Assembly: GCA_009760855.2 (NCBI GenBank)
Contig: WPIO01000001.1
Location: 11,608,001 to 11,672,000 of the forward strand
DNA length: 64,000 nt
Direction of reading: 5' to 3'
Source of the DNA: Cristatella mucedo
Taxonomy: Eukaryota; Bryozoa; Phylactolaemata; Cristatellidae
The position numbers and the translations under genes are program-made. Of the stretch, positions 11,650 through 47,465 are shown piece after piece; position 1 is the stretch's first letter; each line of letters starts with the position of its first letter. The notes beneath the pieces are model-generated. The model searched no databases and was not told where the DNA came from. It worked only from the letters and a program-made list of their open reading frames with translations.

Positions 11650-13220
11650 TCAAAAGATTTTGCGCCCGTCAAGTTGAACGAGAGAGGTCATATAAGTAAA
11701 AGCGCTGCGGGTCTCCAATAACGCGTCAACGCTTACCTTGCGATGGCAAACATAGTTCAACAAGTGGCTGGGATTCACGAAACCAATCCACGTAGCCAGT
11801 GTAAGTCTTACTATACCGATCACAAGCCGTTTTGTTGCCCCGAGGGTTCACAACATTACAACTAGCTTGCCTTAAATTAGCTCTTGCGACCTGGGGGGGG
11901 GGAGTCGGGGTGAGGGGGGATTCCAGCTGCGTCCTTAACGATTTCACTGAACATAGACGTAACGGGTCCGTAGTAGTAAGCGCGCGATAGGCGTCTTTAG
12001 TTCGCTTTTCTATTTCAGAGAGTTGACATTATCGTCTGAGCGCGAGCTGACGTGGCAGAAGAAAATTACTTGCATCGGTCCACTAAACAGTAGCTTGCGA
12101 AGTCTTATTACGCCGCTAAGCTGTCAGCACATGAAGTTTGTTAGCGAAATCGATGCCACTCCGCAGCCAATTTCTTGGACGCGAATAGTAGTTAACTGAA
12201 CCGCAATTAATGCAGCCTAGTCATTAACTGCTCAGGATGCGGAATAAATCGATCCGGCTTTCAACCCGCTGTAGTCGCGTTGTGGGACGAATGGGGACGG
12301 CCGGGCTGACTGCACCTAGGAGGCAAGCGCGTGAGTGTGCCACTTGGCATCGTTTCTGCAGCTTGACGTCAAGTCTATGACGTTCTAGCCACTTAATGGA
12401 GTGAGGAGAAGGGAAGCTGAAGAGTACCTCTGCGGCCTGCTATGCATCATTTCCCTAAGTTAGCAAAAGTAATAATATGGCCTTTTTTCGCCTATCATTT
12501 TGAGCGAAGGCCACGCGACATTCTGGAATATTCAATCTAGCGTACTGCGTCTGCTAGCAGGGCATTAAAACATTCGTCAGAAGTTTCTAGCCAATAAGCG
12601 TTATCTTGGAAGCGAATGCACGGTCATCCCCGGAGAAGCTGCAACTTCAAGTGTGAGCCGTTTTTTGGCGAGCAAATTAATGATATCCAGCTGTTAAAAT
12701 AACGGCTCATGAACTCTAAAAATACTTTAACATACCTATGGAAAATCATTTCGGAGAACCCCAACTTTGGGTTGGGAATCAGGTTCAAAGGGCGGCAGAC
12801 ATAGCTGATGAGCTCACCCTACTAACGAGCAATCTTGCAGTTATTTCTTACCGATGCAACTCTATTAAGGACGAACAATAAAAAATCATTTCAAAATATT
12901 TTATAGTAATTCTTTTATCGACTTAACTCAGGTCTAGTTCCTATCGCTATTACAACTCATTATTGCTCCACTTTTAGAGTGTGCATGTTAATATTCGCAT
13001 TTACATTCGTTGCTCACCACTGGCTAGCGAATCAGTACTGACTTTCGTTTGGGTACATACCGTACGTACTCTCAAAATTATACATGCTGTTATGAACGCT
13101 GCGACATTCCTGCGAGCACCTATTTAGCTCTTTTGACAAACTGCTCACGTGTAAACTTCACCTGTCGTGTATATTGTCACCCTACGCTTATAAAGTAATG
13201 TATAATGTTAAGGCAGTAGG
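11650..13220. other. No gene recognised
   Basis: Unassigned sequence of ordinary complexity with short frames only. No recognised transposon protein or splice pair. Confidence 0.4.
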
Positions 13221-13224
13221 AGTC

Positions 13225-14125
13225 CACCAAAAGTACGTATCGCCGATACACACGCCCTGAGTGGCTTCTGCACAAATGTCCTTGGGCCACAAACATGTTG
13301 TGCGACCATCGGCACGTGCTCAAAATTTAGGCATCGTTTTTGACAACTGCCTAAATTTTAAAAGCTACATTCAGAAGACTGTTTCTACAGCTAGCCATCA
13401 CGTCCGATCCTTGTCTAATATTAGGAGCTGTCTTCCACGGTGGCTTGCAAAATAATTTAACTAGCTCATTACTTCTGCCTCGGCTTGATTATTGTAATTC
13501 CATTTTGGCTGGGCTACCAAAAAAGCAACCAGGTTAATGCAAATGACTACTATTATGGCTGCAAGGCTAGTCTTCAAGTCCCAGAGGTTTGACCACGTCT
13601 CTCCTTTGCTAAAAGAGCTAGGATGGCTGCCGGTCGATCAACGGATACAGAGCAAAGTTCTTATGCTGACCCACAAGGCCAGCCACGGCTTGGCTCCTCA
13701 TACCTAGCTAAACTGCTGCAAACTTTTCAGCCTCTTCATGCCCTCAGGTCCTGTATGGATGATAAATTAGCCGTTCCATTCCTCTGTTTAAATACTGTTG
13801 ACTACAGAGGTTTTAGCTGCTCTGCAGGCCTTAGACTTGAGTGCTCGCTTCCACGATTCTTACGCAACGACAACTATTCTCCTGCTGCCGACTATGGCTC
13901 ATCCTTTCCAGAGGTCCTGAGCTGCTACTTTTACGCTACTCGCTACTTCAACTGCTCTCCTGACTCTACTATGCTTCCCAATTTCTCTTTTTTGAGTGAG
14001 ATGAAGTCTGTTGGCTATCGAATGCGTACCGAAAGCCGCTTAGGCTGTGAGTTCGCTATAGATTAATCTCCTGCGTCACACCCACATAGTCTTTGTGGCT
14101 TTGTGGAGTTTTATGCGGAGACACA
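13225..14125 (+). mobile_element. LINE lineage B, 3' portion
   Basis: The C-terminal half of a CR1/Jockey-type reverse-transcriptase protein can be read in pieces: ARAQNLGIVFDNCLNFKSYI, FDHVSPLLKELGWLPVDQRI, then a C-terminal region matching the minus-strand copy at 34.5 kb. Several frameshifts and stops are present. The element ends in GTGGAGTTTTATGCGGAGAC followed by ACATTACATTAC, the lineage B tail. 5'-truncated, as is usual for target-primed insertion. Confidence 0.75.
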
Positions 14126-14819
14126 TTACATTACACTATGGCACCCGTAACGGGGCTAATTCTTTCCGACGTGAGACAAATACTGATGAAACCTGAACCT
14201 TGAATCGCACCTATTGACTTGTAGGTGGAACACCAATACATTCGCGAATAGCGACGGTTGTGGAACACGCTGAGCGCTGAGCAGTAGCAATAAAGAAGAC
14301 ATAAATAAATAAATTTCGACAGGGTAGTGTCTATTGGGACATGACCCTGTCGACAGCGACAATGTGTTGGACCCACAGAGGGCCACGTGTGTCTAGCACC
14401 AAGTATAGCGCACAATAACTCCCGTACGTAGCCCGGAGCACAAACGATTGCCTAGCTCGGAGCTAGCTTATTTTACAACCTACTGACTGCCATATGACTC
14501 GGGCTTGTATGCCGCCTAACGAAATCAGCGGATTCCTATCCAGTATACCTCAGGTTCCACGAATACCGACTGTATCGGCAGCCATAATCTGGCTGATGCT
14601 GCAAGCCAAGGCTTGCGTAGTAGCTACGGGCTAGTGGGAAAAGATATTGGGATTCGTTCTGTAGTTTTTAGAAGCTTCGCTTTTCTTTAGTGACAGAATA
14701 CAAGTAAAAAGTTAGAACCCGCAATCTCGCATCCATCCTGTCTGGCGCTAACCACTCACAGCACCAGCAGCGTTTTTTTGCCGATGGGATGCATAAGTGA
14801 AAAAACATAGGTTGCTCAA

Positions 14820-14870
14820 CTCACGCGATTGCGTGTGTGTATGTGTGTGTGTGTGTGCGCGTGCGTATGT
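14820..14870. repeat. (GT)n-rich microsatellite
   Basis: A short interrupted TG repeat with GC interruptions. Confidence 0.6.
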
Positions 14871-14904
14871 TTGTGCATGAAATATGAGTAAGCTTTTCTT
14901 ACTC

Positions 14905-15345
14905 AAATCACTCAGCTATACCTCGTAGGAACCTCAAATCCTTTGAAGACCGTGCCTTTAGTTCGTACGCTCCCAAAGCCCGGAACTCACTTGACGAGAT
15001 TTAAAAAGAAGCTTGAAACGCATCTGTTTATCATAGCATTTAGTGGGTTCGTGCAATTAATCCCTTGTGTGCGCGCTAGCACTGTGCATGCAACCACTAA
15101 CTATATTTTACATACTGACAATGCGCATGTCATTTCTAACCATGTCATGCTTGATGACACTGTGCATGCCCCCGTTAATCTTGTGATCATACTTTCTTCT
15201 TCACCTCTAACCACGCCGTGCTTGATGACGTCGTGCATGCTACAACTAATCATTTGATCATGCTTTCTTTACAGCATGTAAAAAGTGGTGCCTAGGAAGA
15301 GATTCAGTTCTCTGAGGGTGCTATATAAATGTACTATTATTATTG
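14905..15345 (+). mobile_element. LINE lineage A, 3' end
   Basis: It contains a short C-terminal protein remnant (encoding LKSFEDRAFSSYAPKAR in broken frame), then a 3' untranslated region with repeated GTGCATGC motifs, and the lineage tail GATTCAGTTCTCTGAGGGTG followed by ATTATTATTGTT. Aligns with the end of the best copy at 38066-39395. Confidence 0.7.
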
Positions 15346-15689
15346 TTACTATAAGTAGTAGTAATAGGAACGCCAGAAGTTCTAAAATCTACGAAACACA
15401 CATTTGTGAAGTTACTTAACACCTTGGACGATAAGCTCGATAGGAGAACTACAATTTAGAGATGAAATGAACGAATGCTTTGTCGGCCCCTAATCGTAAA
15501 ACCTTAGCAGCTCGCACGTAACATAGTTAGGTGTACTTTGAAATTAGTTGAATGCTTAATAACCGAGTTTCTGCTCATAAGATCACATGCACATTTTTCT
15601 GCTTTCACGTTAAAACCACCGTGCTGCATGACCCGATTGCCATCTCGCTCCTTTGCACATGGTGTCTAGAAATAATGCCAATAATAGGT

Positions 15690-15830
15690 CATTTGTACAG
15701 CACCCTCAGTGCACTAAATCTTTGTCTAGGCGCTTTACAAATCGCTGCAAGAGAAAAATAATAATAATACATCTGTATTGCCTTCATAGAACTCAATCTC
15801 TTTCTAGGCTCTTTACATTCACCGTGAAGG
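15690..15830 (-). mobile_element. LINE lineage A tails, reverse (two)
   Basis: Two successive reverse copies of the tail (CACCCTCAGTGCACTAAATC and AACTCAATCTCTTTCTAGGC) separated by an AATAATAAT run. These are very short 5'-truncated insertions or one insertion inside another. Confidence 0.6.
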
Positions 15831-16316
15831 AAGCATGAATCACCCACTACCCAAGGCTTAGTGTCATATACGGTATCAAGCATGCAAAAGCAGACAAGTA
15901 CCGTGCTTAGGCCAGCGTGATAAAGCAAGCATTTAGGCAGTACCCCGTGACTCAGTTGCTTTTGGATTTGTAAGAGCGTTATGTAAGACTGTGTATACGG
16001 GTAAAAGTGCCCCAACGGACTCTGGTTGACCTTCGATCGGCCAGAAAGGGTGCATTGAAAGGCAAATCGTAGGATCAGCACCTTCACCTTAACTGTAATT
16101 CGCTGCCTTTGGCTAGATGCAGGTCAGCCTCATCCTGAGCTCAATCCTGGCTATTGCTACGGACTAATTCAATTCAGTATTGAGCGATTTGATGTGCATC
16201 AACTATCTCCAATTATAGGGATGGCATAAGCACCGACACACGCGACTGACTCCTAATCAGATTGAGAGTTGAACGAAATTGTGTCAGGTAATCTGTCCAT
16301 TGGCAAATGTAAGGGG

Positions 16317-16505
16317 GTGAGCCGTGATGGCACACTGGGTAAGGCGGTTGCTTTCACGGCCTCGGTCCCGAGGTCGTGGGTTCGATTCCTGCGGTGGGGC
16401 GATCCTTTATCGCCACTGCAAGCGGTGGTGATAGCCGTAAAGGCTCTTCTGTCGCTATACAAAAGAAGGCTGTTTAATCAGCTAGGATTTATTTATTTTA
16501 TTGTT
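16317..16505 (+). repeat. SINE family 1, best copy
   Basis: Head with RNA polymerase III boxes: A-box-like GATGGCACACTGGGTAAGG at about 16326-16344 and B box GGTTCGATTCC at 16379-16389. The body GTGGTGATAGCCGTAAAGGC and the tail TTAATCAGCTAGGATTTATT follow. The internal promoter and the non-tRNA 3' half identify it as a tRNA-derived SINE and not a functional tRNA gene. Confidence 0.8.
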
Positions 16506-17217
16506 AGAGTTACCCGAACGAGTTCCCTCCGCAGGTTCGTCGTAAAATAGTTTCGGCCTCGAGAACAGAGGTATGTGCATAGAACTCAGATGTCCTAAAC
16601 CTCAGAAAAAACTTACACAGAAAAGCGTCCATGCAGTCATATGGCCTAGTCTTCTGGAAAAATGATACTATCATTATTATTCTCAAGTCATTTGCTTAGC
16701 GTCCTAAGAGATTCAAGCCTCTATACAGCGCCTTGCAACTGGCAGCAGGAGAGCCGATAACCTAGGAGTAAATTCATGCAAGAGCATATGGCGCAGACAA
16801 ACGAACAAAAGCAAGACAGTATTATGCTTTGCTTTGTGACGCGCAAATGCATACAGGAAGACACTAATTGCCACGGGTTAATACGACCCTTGGTTGGCAA
16901 CATGCTCTGACTCATGCAGGTTCGTGTGCAAAGCGCTCGGAGAAAAAAAGTCAAGTTTAATGGGGTAGGGAAAGCTGAGAGGAACAGAGCGCCTTCAGCT
17001 GAGGCGCAAATACGCAGAGTCAAAGCAAGTGGTGGAGGAAGCTGGAAGCGCATTCCGGACTTTCGGTCCACACGAGCTGAAAGCCCGATCATTACACCAA
17101 AGGGTTTTAATTAAGCGACAGTAATAATGAGAAGACCGGAAGCCGAGGAGCGGATCGGGTGGGACAGATGCTGCTGGACGAGCAAAGATATCGAACGGAT
17201 AGTCGAGTGGCTTGAAC

Positions 17218-17300
17218 CTATTAGAGTAGACTAGCTGATTTAACAGCCTCGACTACACTTCGGCAGATGAGCCGTAAAGGTTACCACTGTGTGCCCTCGC
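17218..17300 (-). repeat. SINE family 1 tail, reverse
   Basis: CTAGCTGATTTAACAGCCTC followed by GAGCCGTAAAGGTTACCAC is the reverse complement of the body and tail of the copy at 16317-16505. The tRNA-like head is absent. Confidence 0.6.
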
Positions 17301-18770
17301 CCAGACGGCCTATGGTTTACCGCAGACATTAAACTAGCTAGGTCTACTATGCGTATGCTTGAGAAGGCCTACAAAAGATCAGGACTGACTGTCCAGCGGC
17401 AGGCATACGAGGACTTCTGTAGATAGCGCCAACCAATCATGGCAAAGGCAAAGTCTAGCTTCTTTAAAAACATTGTTGAATCAGAGATGCACAATCCAAA
17501 AAAGCTGATGTCGACGATCAACGATCTCCTCAACCGCTCACAGGTCAGCTCCTTACCTAGGGATCCCAGTGATTATCTAGCTGATCGCTTCTCTAGCTTC
17601 TCTGTCAACAAGATAGACAAGATCAGGGAGTCCATCCCCAGCATTCCTCTTGAATCCTGCCCCTCAATTCCATGCAGCACCTCAATGTCTACATTCAAGG
17701 AGGTCACTAGCGACCTAGTCCTGAAGTTCATATCATCATCAAAGAAGACAACTAGTTCTCTGGCCCCTATTCCCTCTGTCCTGCTTCTACCGTGCACAGA
17801 TCTGCTGCTGCCATATATGAATATCATCATAAGTAGGTCATTAGCCTCAGGTCATGTCCCAGCACCTTTCAAAAAGGCTTTAGTCAGACCACTACTCAAG
17901 AAAGCAACGCTAGACCAAGAGAACTTGAGCAATCTTCGACCAGTCTTCCTTCTACCGTTCCAATAAAAGACACTGGACCGAGTCGCGGCAGACCAGCTAA
18001 ACTCATATATTGAAACTTCAAGCCTTGCTAGTATCTCCAACTTGGTTTTAAAGCTAATCACTCCACAGAGTCGGCACAGCTTCCGGTTTAGAACGACCTA
18101 CTTAGGTATGCAGACTTAAGTAGATTCTGCTTGTTTTGCTCAATCTTTCAGCTGTTTTTGATACTACCGATCATCAAGTCCTTCTTGAGGAATTTCATCT
18201 TTCCTAGGCATCACTTGCACTTTATTAAAATGTTTCAGATCCTATCTCGGTGGGAGACTATAGAGTATTGATGTGAATGGACAAAGAACATCAGAGGAAC
18301 CTCTGAAATATGGGGTACCTCCGTGGTCTGTGCTTGGTCCCATTCTTTACTCGGTTTCTACTCTCCCTCTTGCCGATGTGATTGCCAGGAACTATCTAGG
18401 CTTTCACTTTTATGCAGATTACACTCAGTTGTACCTTTGCTTCGATCCCTCCCAGCACTCCAGCACGTCAAATTCTCTCAAATCCCTTGCTGCATGTTAT
18501 TGATGACATCGGCAGGCGTCCTCGTTGATTTACAACATTTAAAAGTTGCATTCAGAAAACCGGTTCCGCAGCTAGTCACCTTGTTTTATCACAGGGTCAA
18601 GATTACGGACTGCTACCAATGTGGCCCGCTAATTATTTTACTACCTCACTGGTTTTGTCCAGACTGGACTGTTGTAATTCAGTTTGGCTGGGCTGCCGAA
18701 ATTTCTCCTCATTGCTTGAGTTAAGACGTGCTTTAGCTATTTCAGCAATAGATAATAATAATAGTTATTC
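17295..18770 (+). mobile_element. LINE fragment: endonuclease-RT linker and RT, degenerate
   Basis: The start encodes a PWFTADIKLARSTMRMLEK-like linker typical of Jockey/CR1 elements. An open segment (17439-17966) follows with the reverse-transcriptase entry region, including VRPLLKKATLDQENLSNLRP. After frameshifts come an RT core with a damaged catalytic box (FYADYTQLYLCF, the second Asp of YADD lost) and, from about 18530, sequence closer to lineage B than to A. The mix suggests recombination or template switching between lineages. Inactive. Confidence 0.7.
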
Positions 18771-19089
18771 TTTACAGCACCTTAAGCGAGCAAGAGGAGT
18801 GGCTGGCTGCGAGCGCATTGTGTTTTCAGATAGGGCAGAGGAAAAACAGAATGAACGCTGTAGCTGCAACTTGAGGTCGATACTCCGCTTGACGGCAGCC
18901 GGTGCAGGTTAAAGGTAAAGGGTGGCAATTACGATGTTCACGACCGACGTGCCAAGCTGCCGTGTTTTGCCGCCGTGGAATGCGCTGAAAGTCTCGACAG
19001 CGTCAAAAATGCAAGGACAAACTTAACGACGGTACCCTAATCGAACAGTACCAGAATGAATTTGTTCAATGTTTCGCATTTGAAAGTAA

Positions 19090-19246
<157 letters not shown>

Positions 19247-20078
19247 CCCGATGGCGGTAACCCGGGTTACCAAATTTCAGCAAGTAGAGTCGCAATTAAT
19301 TATTTATTTTGCGGATAGCTGCTCTAAAAAATGTAGCACATCCAAGTCAAAAACGCCGTTGACCTGATTCAGAAGCAGTACCGTCAGAATCACGTCGAAG
19401 CAATCGGAAGAACTATGTGCGAAAGAGCTCAATGAAAGGATCATCGCTATGGTTGGCTGTAATGAAGAAATACAAGATGTTAGCAATGATGTTTTTAACA
19501 AGGCAGTAGAACCGGTGTGTAAGTTCTTGGAAGCATTTCATGGGAACTTCATTGCCACCCGCTGGTCTGAAAAACTATGCAAGAGGTCCGGATCGCGATG
19601 CCAGTGCTCGCCTGGGTAGTATCGCTGATAGTGAGGACGAAGATCCTGACAATATGGGCACGCCGTTGGCGGCGGCATCCGTTATGGAGCAGACTCGTTG
19701 CAGAAAAAAAGAGCATCAGCGAAGAAGGCTGCTTCGGGCGTGCAGATACGCTCCGTGGCGCGCCCGAAGAACGCACCAACGGTTGTCCCAAATCAGCCAT
19801 CAATCTTGAGCTATTTTTCAAAAAAATAGGCTCAATTTTCGTGATCGAGCCCTGGGTTCGTACCCTGGATCTGGTCAGCCGCTGAGCACTTTCGCAATAA
19901 AAATCTTCGTTTTTAAAATCGCTGTCTTTCTGCTGACGAATAGAACTCGACGAGCCCGAAATGTGTAGCCTATATGCATATAATTTGGACCAATATTCAG
20001 GCAGGCACTTATCGCAGTCCGTGCACCCGGTTTACCATGATAACTCAGCCATGTGGCTAATATGTAAATAAATAAATA

Positions 20079-20111
20079 AATATGTGTGTGTTTGTGTGCG
20101 TGCGTGCGTGC

Positions 20112-20165
<54 letters not shown>
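20079..20165. repeat. (GT)n microsatellite with GTGC interruptions
   Basis: A GT run preceded by TGCG repeats and an AAATAAAT stretch. Simple sequence only. Confidence 0.93.
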
Positions 20166-20579
20166 AGTGGGGCAGAGGCGCATTAGCGACTATCACACCG
20201 CTTTCAGTAGCAGACACTAAAGGTTTAACTCCTGCCTTAATTCGAATCCACTATTCGGGCGGTGGAGGGCAAGCACCTTACCCCTGGGTAACTAAACTGT
20301 GAGGCTGATGTGGTCATTTAGCAAAAGTTCATTTTGGAGCAGAGGCAACCACATTCTTTGTCGTTGGGCACCGGGGCATGCTGGCCGAGCCATTTCTGAG
20401 GCTCAGGCTTTTCAGCTGTCTGAGTGAACCTAGGCTAGCCTATATATTTAGAGAAATTGCAGAAGGATACAAGAGTGACCCGTACGTTGCGTTGAAGCGC
20501 TAGTAGTGAATTCTCTGAGAAAAATGAGTGATAAAGCTCTCGGCGGATCGCGGCACACCATGCGGTGCGTCGGGGACCG

Positions 20580-20580
<1 letters not shown>

Positions 20581-20639
<59 letters not shown>

Positions 20640-20853
20640 TGTCTGCTGTCGGTTTGTCTATCTCTCTCATCTCTCATATGTTTCTCATCTGTCTGTCTTT
20701 CCGTCTGTCTTTCAGTCTGTCTTTCCGTCTGTCTTACTGTCTGTCTGTCCGTCTGTCTGTCTGTATGTCTCTCCATCTCGCACATAAGTCTCGTTCTCAT
20801 CTGCCTCCTCTCTTTTACATCTGTCTGTGTATCTCTCTCTATCTCTTTCACAG

Positions 20854-20887
<34 letters not shown>

Positions 20888-20945
20888 TTCTCATCTGTGT
20901 GTCCGTTCGTCTGTCTGCCTGTCTGTCTGTCTGCCTGTCTGCCTC
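20581..20945. repeat. (CT)n and (GTCT)n simple-repeat tract
   Basis: A CT run from 20581 to about 20637, then a degenerate GTCT tetranucleotide array to about 20770, a second CT run near 20857-20884 and another GTCT/GCCT array. Long open frames on both strands here are produced by the repeats. Confidence 0.93.
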
Positions 20946-21099
20946 AAATTGCCAATACACTTCTGATGCCTCTGTTTTAGCGTTCTCATCGTAGAGCTCA
21001 CCGTCGGTCAAGGCCAAGTACAATAATAATATATCAAGAGTAATAATAGTAAGTGCATTATTATTATTATTATTCCTCCGGGCGCCCCTTACGGTACGC

Positions 21100-22787
21100 G
21101 GGGCGGCCGTAGCTTGCCGCGAATCGCTTGGTGACCAACGAGCCCGATATCTCTCCGGTTTTTGAATCCTTTCGAGAACTTATTCTCTCCTCTATCGCGA
21201 CGTTTAGATACGGGGTTGGACGCTGTACTTAGCTACTGTCCGTTGAGAAGCCTCCGCGCGTTCCCGCTCTCTCGAGTCGATGACTGCGCGCTCTCGGCAA
21301 CCCTCGGCCCACTCCAATCGCCTCGGCCTCGAGCGGGAAAGCTCCTGCGTCGGACGTCGAAGCTCGCTGTCGCCAACGCACATTAGTGTCGGGGTCGTGG
21401 GAGTGGGCGTTAGAATGGGGTGGGGAGTTGGGGTGAGCGATTACCCAACCTTTGCTTGGCGGCGTTTCGACGGGGATGAACCAGAGCTAGCAACGTGCTT
21501 CGAAAGCCCACTTCAACCAAGATCAGGTCCGGGCGATTTGAGCAGGCTACGCGGCCCGGTCTGAAGGGGTGCGGCCCTGCCGGTTCATACCAATCAATAG
21601 GGCGGCAGGCTTCACCAGTAGAAAGGTCAAGTGTCGGGTCGCGGCCTTACGCCGTATCTGTAACGTCCGACCCGGCGTTCGCCGCTCGCACTCCTTGGAG
21701 CGCCCAATCGTCTCGCCTCGCCTCGCGTAGATGCACGGTGCCGACCCCTGCGAGATGCCGGGGAGTCGCTGAGGAGGCGCGGTGGACATCGTAAGCTGCT
21801 TTGCGCACGCTTGAAGCGGCGGCTTCGCCGTACGAGGTACCGCAAATTACTCGCGAGTTCAACCCCGGCAGCCCGGGAGCAGCTATCGTAGCCTCTCACC
21901 GCCGCGAGCCTGCCTCGCCGATAATAGACGCCCGGTGTAGGCGCAGGCGCCGGCGGGGCAGCCCCGAGAGCGGGAACTGGGCGAGCGAGAAGCGAAAGAG
22001 AGCGAGAGGCGGGTAAAGGTTGCCAGAAGGAGAGAAAGAAAGAGGTGAAGGTGAGGTGAAGAGAGCGAGAAATGCTGCGAAATCCAACGCCAAATTCGCC
22101 ACTCCGAAGTAGGCTCAGCCCGACCGTTCGCACAGCCGGACGGAGACATTCGAAGACCTCTCGCGCCTCGCCGCCCGCCTTCTCTTCGGCCGCCTCCGAG
22201 CCGCCGTCGCGATGCGCGTCGCGGGCGGCTCGGCCGGGGAGGCGCCAGCGTCGTCGGCCGCCGATCCTCCAGCAGCCCGCCCGCACGCCCGGGAAGCCGG
22301 GCTTGGGCTTGCGCGCCGCCGCCGAAGAGCGTTTCGAGCGCTGGGCTTCGCCGGTCGACGGTACGCTGACGGCCGGATCTCGACCGGCTGCGGCTACCGC
22401 GTGTGGAATCCATCGGACCGACGGAACGACGGCCCAGCGCGCGCGCGGCAATAGCTACCTGTTGTTGTTCAGGCGGCCGCCAACTCGCACGTATGACCTT
22501 ATTGTTTGTTTTCATTTTACAGCGCAAAGCGAGCCAGCTCCCTCCGTCGGCGGCGTCGTTCGAATCTCGGAGCGGTAGCGCCAGCGATCCCGAGTCTCGG
22601 CGGCCGCCGGACGGCCTCGCCTGAGTCGTCCGAAAGTAGAGAGCAACGCGGACAACTGTGGCGCGTCCGGCATGCTGAAGCAGCTCGCAGCCGCCGACTG
22701 AGACGCCCGATCGGTCCTAGTCGGCCGCAGTCGTAGACTTCCCGCTCGCCGCCGCCGCCGCCACCGCCGGTTCAGACAGCGGCCGCC
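21100..22787 (+). promoter_or_regulatory. CpG-rich promoter and 5' untranslated region of the COUP-TF gene
   Basis: A sharp rise in GC and CpG begins near 21.1 kb and continues into the first coding exon. A strong acceptor, a T-rich tract ending TTTTCATTTTACAG, closes at 22522, so the transcript probably has a 5' untranslated intron whose donor lies in the GA-rich stretch near 22010-22055 (GGCGG|GTAAAG and GAAG|GTGAGG are candidates). Between 22523 and the start codon an in-frame stop (TAG at 22734) excludes upstream extension of the protein. An upstream ATG at 22072 heads a 168-codon frame that would lie in the leader. No TATA box was identified. Confidence 0.6.
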
Positions 22788-46380
<23,593 letters not shown>

Positions 46381-47320
46381 GCAGGAAGTGGCAGGATAAT
46401 GGTGACTAAATGCACTGACATGGCAGACTCAGCCCCAGCGGTTTCTAGACGTTTCTTGACGAAGGCCTTGAATTGCAGTGGAAGCAAATCATTTCAGCAC
46501 GAAGAGTTGAAGGTGACCCGCGCTAGCTGCTGTCACTCACGGGCAGTCGTGGATGTGCTCATCGGATGGCAGGAATGGAGCAAATCCAGTGACCAGGCTT
46601 TGTCAAAGTTGCCGTCGGGTGTGCAATACTCGACGTGGATGGCTGGACAATGGAGGACGATCTTCTCGTCACAGCAAGAATTGGGCATTTTTTGGAATTT
46701 CCAGCGGTCGTCGTTTCTTCGATAAAGGCAGGCATCCCGTGTAGCTCAGCGCTTTCACTCTGACATGGGAGTGCCGTCTGTCCGGCAGCTAGAACTATTC
46801 AGTCCGAGCGTTCCATTTGCTTTATGCGAGGCCACTGTGCCCTGTCCAGCATCGTGGCACCGACGTAACAGCCCAAGCTGTCATGCATTTTTCGAGAGAT
46901 AACGTGTTGCCCAATGCCGCTCTTCTGCATCCGCCTGCCCAGCTTACGATTGTGCGGCATCATTGAATTCATGGTATAAGTACACTCACTTTTTTTTTTA
47001 AATCCGTCTGACTTTATGTCAGCAAACAACGATGCCACCCGAGGAAGGGAAATCAGGCCGATTCATCCGTATTCTCATCGATGGAATTGGACATGCAGAT
47101 GATCATTTTCTTACAGGATATGAGTGTAAAGATATTCAGTTAGCTCAGCACCAAGTGCCAGTGGTATGCCGTTAGCTAAGTAGCATTGTGACTTTTTTTA
47201 CAAACAGCTGTGCTCCTGCATCTTGCCATGACGTTGTTGTTTCAATGGTTGTGCTGGGCTGCGGCCTTAATAAGATGTTCTCGAGTTTATTTTTAAAATA
47301 AATATTGCTAAAATTTGCAT
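46381..47320 (+). other. Probable COUP-TF 3' untranslated region
   Basis: Sequence after the stop with no coding features I would defend. An AATAAA at 47297-47302 is the first good polyadenylation signal. Confidence 0.45.
47297..47302 (+). terminator. Candidate polyadenylation signal AATAAA
   Basis: First AATAAA after the COUP-TF stop codon, about 920 bases downstream, in an AT-rich patch. Use is inferred. Confidence 0.35.
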
Positions 47321-47379
47321 CCTAACGCAGCATATAAACCACACCACACTTGGTAGTGGAAGCAGTCTTATCTTCCCTT

Positions 47380-47465
47380 TGCAGCAAATGTAAAGCGCCT
47401 AGAGAGAGAGAGAGATTGAGTTCTTTGAGGGCGCTTTATCAAGTGCATTATTATTTTTATCATTA
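47380..47465 (+). mobile_element. LINE lineage A tail only
   Basis: GCAAATGTAAAGCGCCTAGA, then GAGTTCTTTGAGGGCGCTTT and an ATTATTTTTAT run. Confidence 0.65.

Noticed and set aside
11345-11653. Minus-strand Ser/Leu and Tyr/Ile repeat protein
   Set aside because: Direct translation of GA and TA microsatellites.
16317-16395. A tRNA gene
   Set aside because: A and B boxes are present but the acceptor stem does not pair convincingly, and the same head recurs with a fixed non-tRNA 3' body elsewhere: a SINE.
20435-20980. Ser/Leu/Cys-rich frames of up to 150 codons
   Set aside because: Produced by CT and GTCT simple repeats, open on both strands.
21627-22527. Long minus-strand frames opposite the COUP-TF promoter
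   Set aside because: GC-rich sequence lacks stops in several frames at once; Arg/Ser-rich composition and no splice or conservation argument.
46399-46744. Plus-strand frame after the COUP-TF stop, and a minus-strand frame at 46799-47038
   Set aside because: Protein-like on reading but without start context, splice sites or partners; treated as 3' untranslated sequence. Worth revisiting if transcripts show otherwise.
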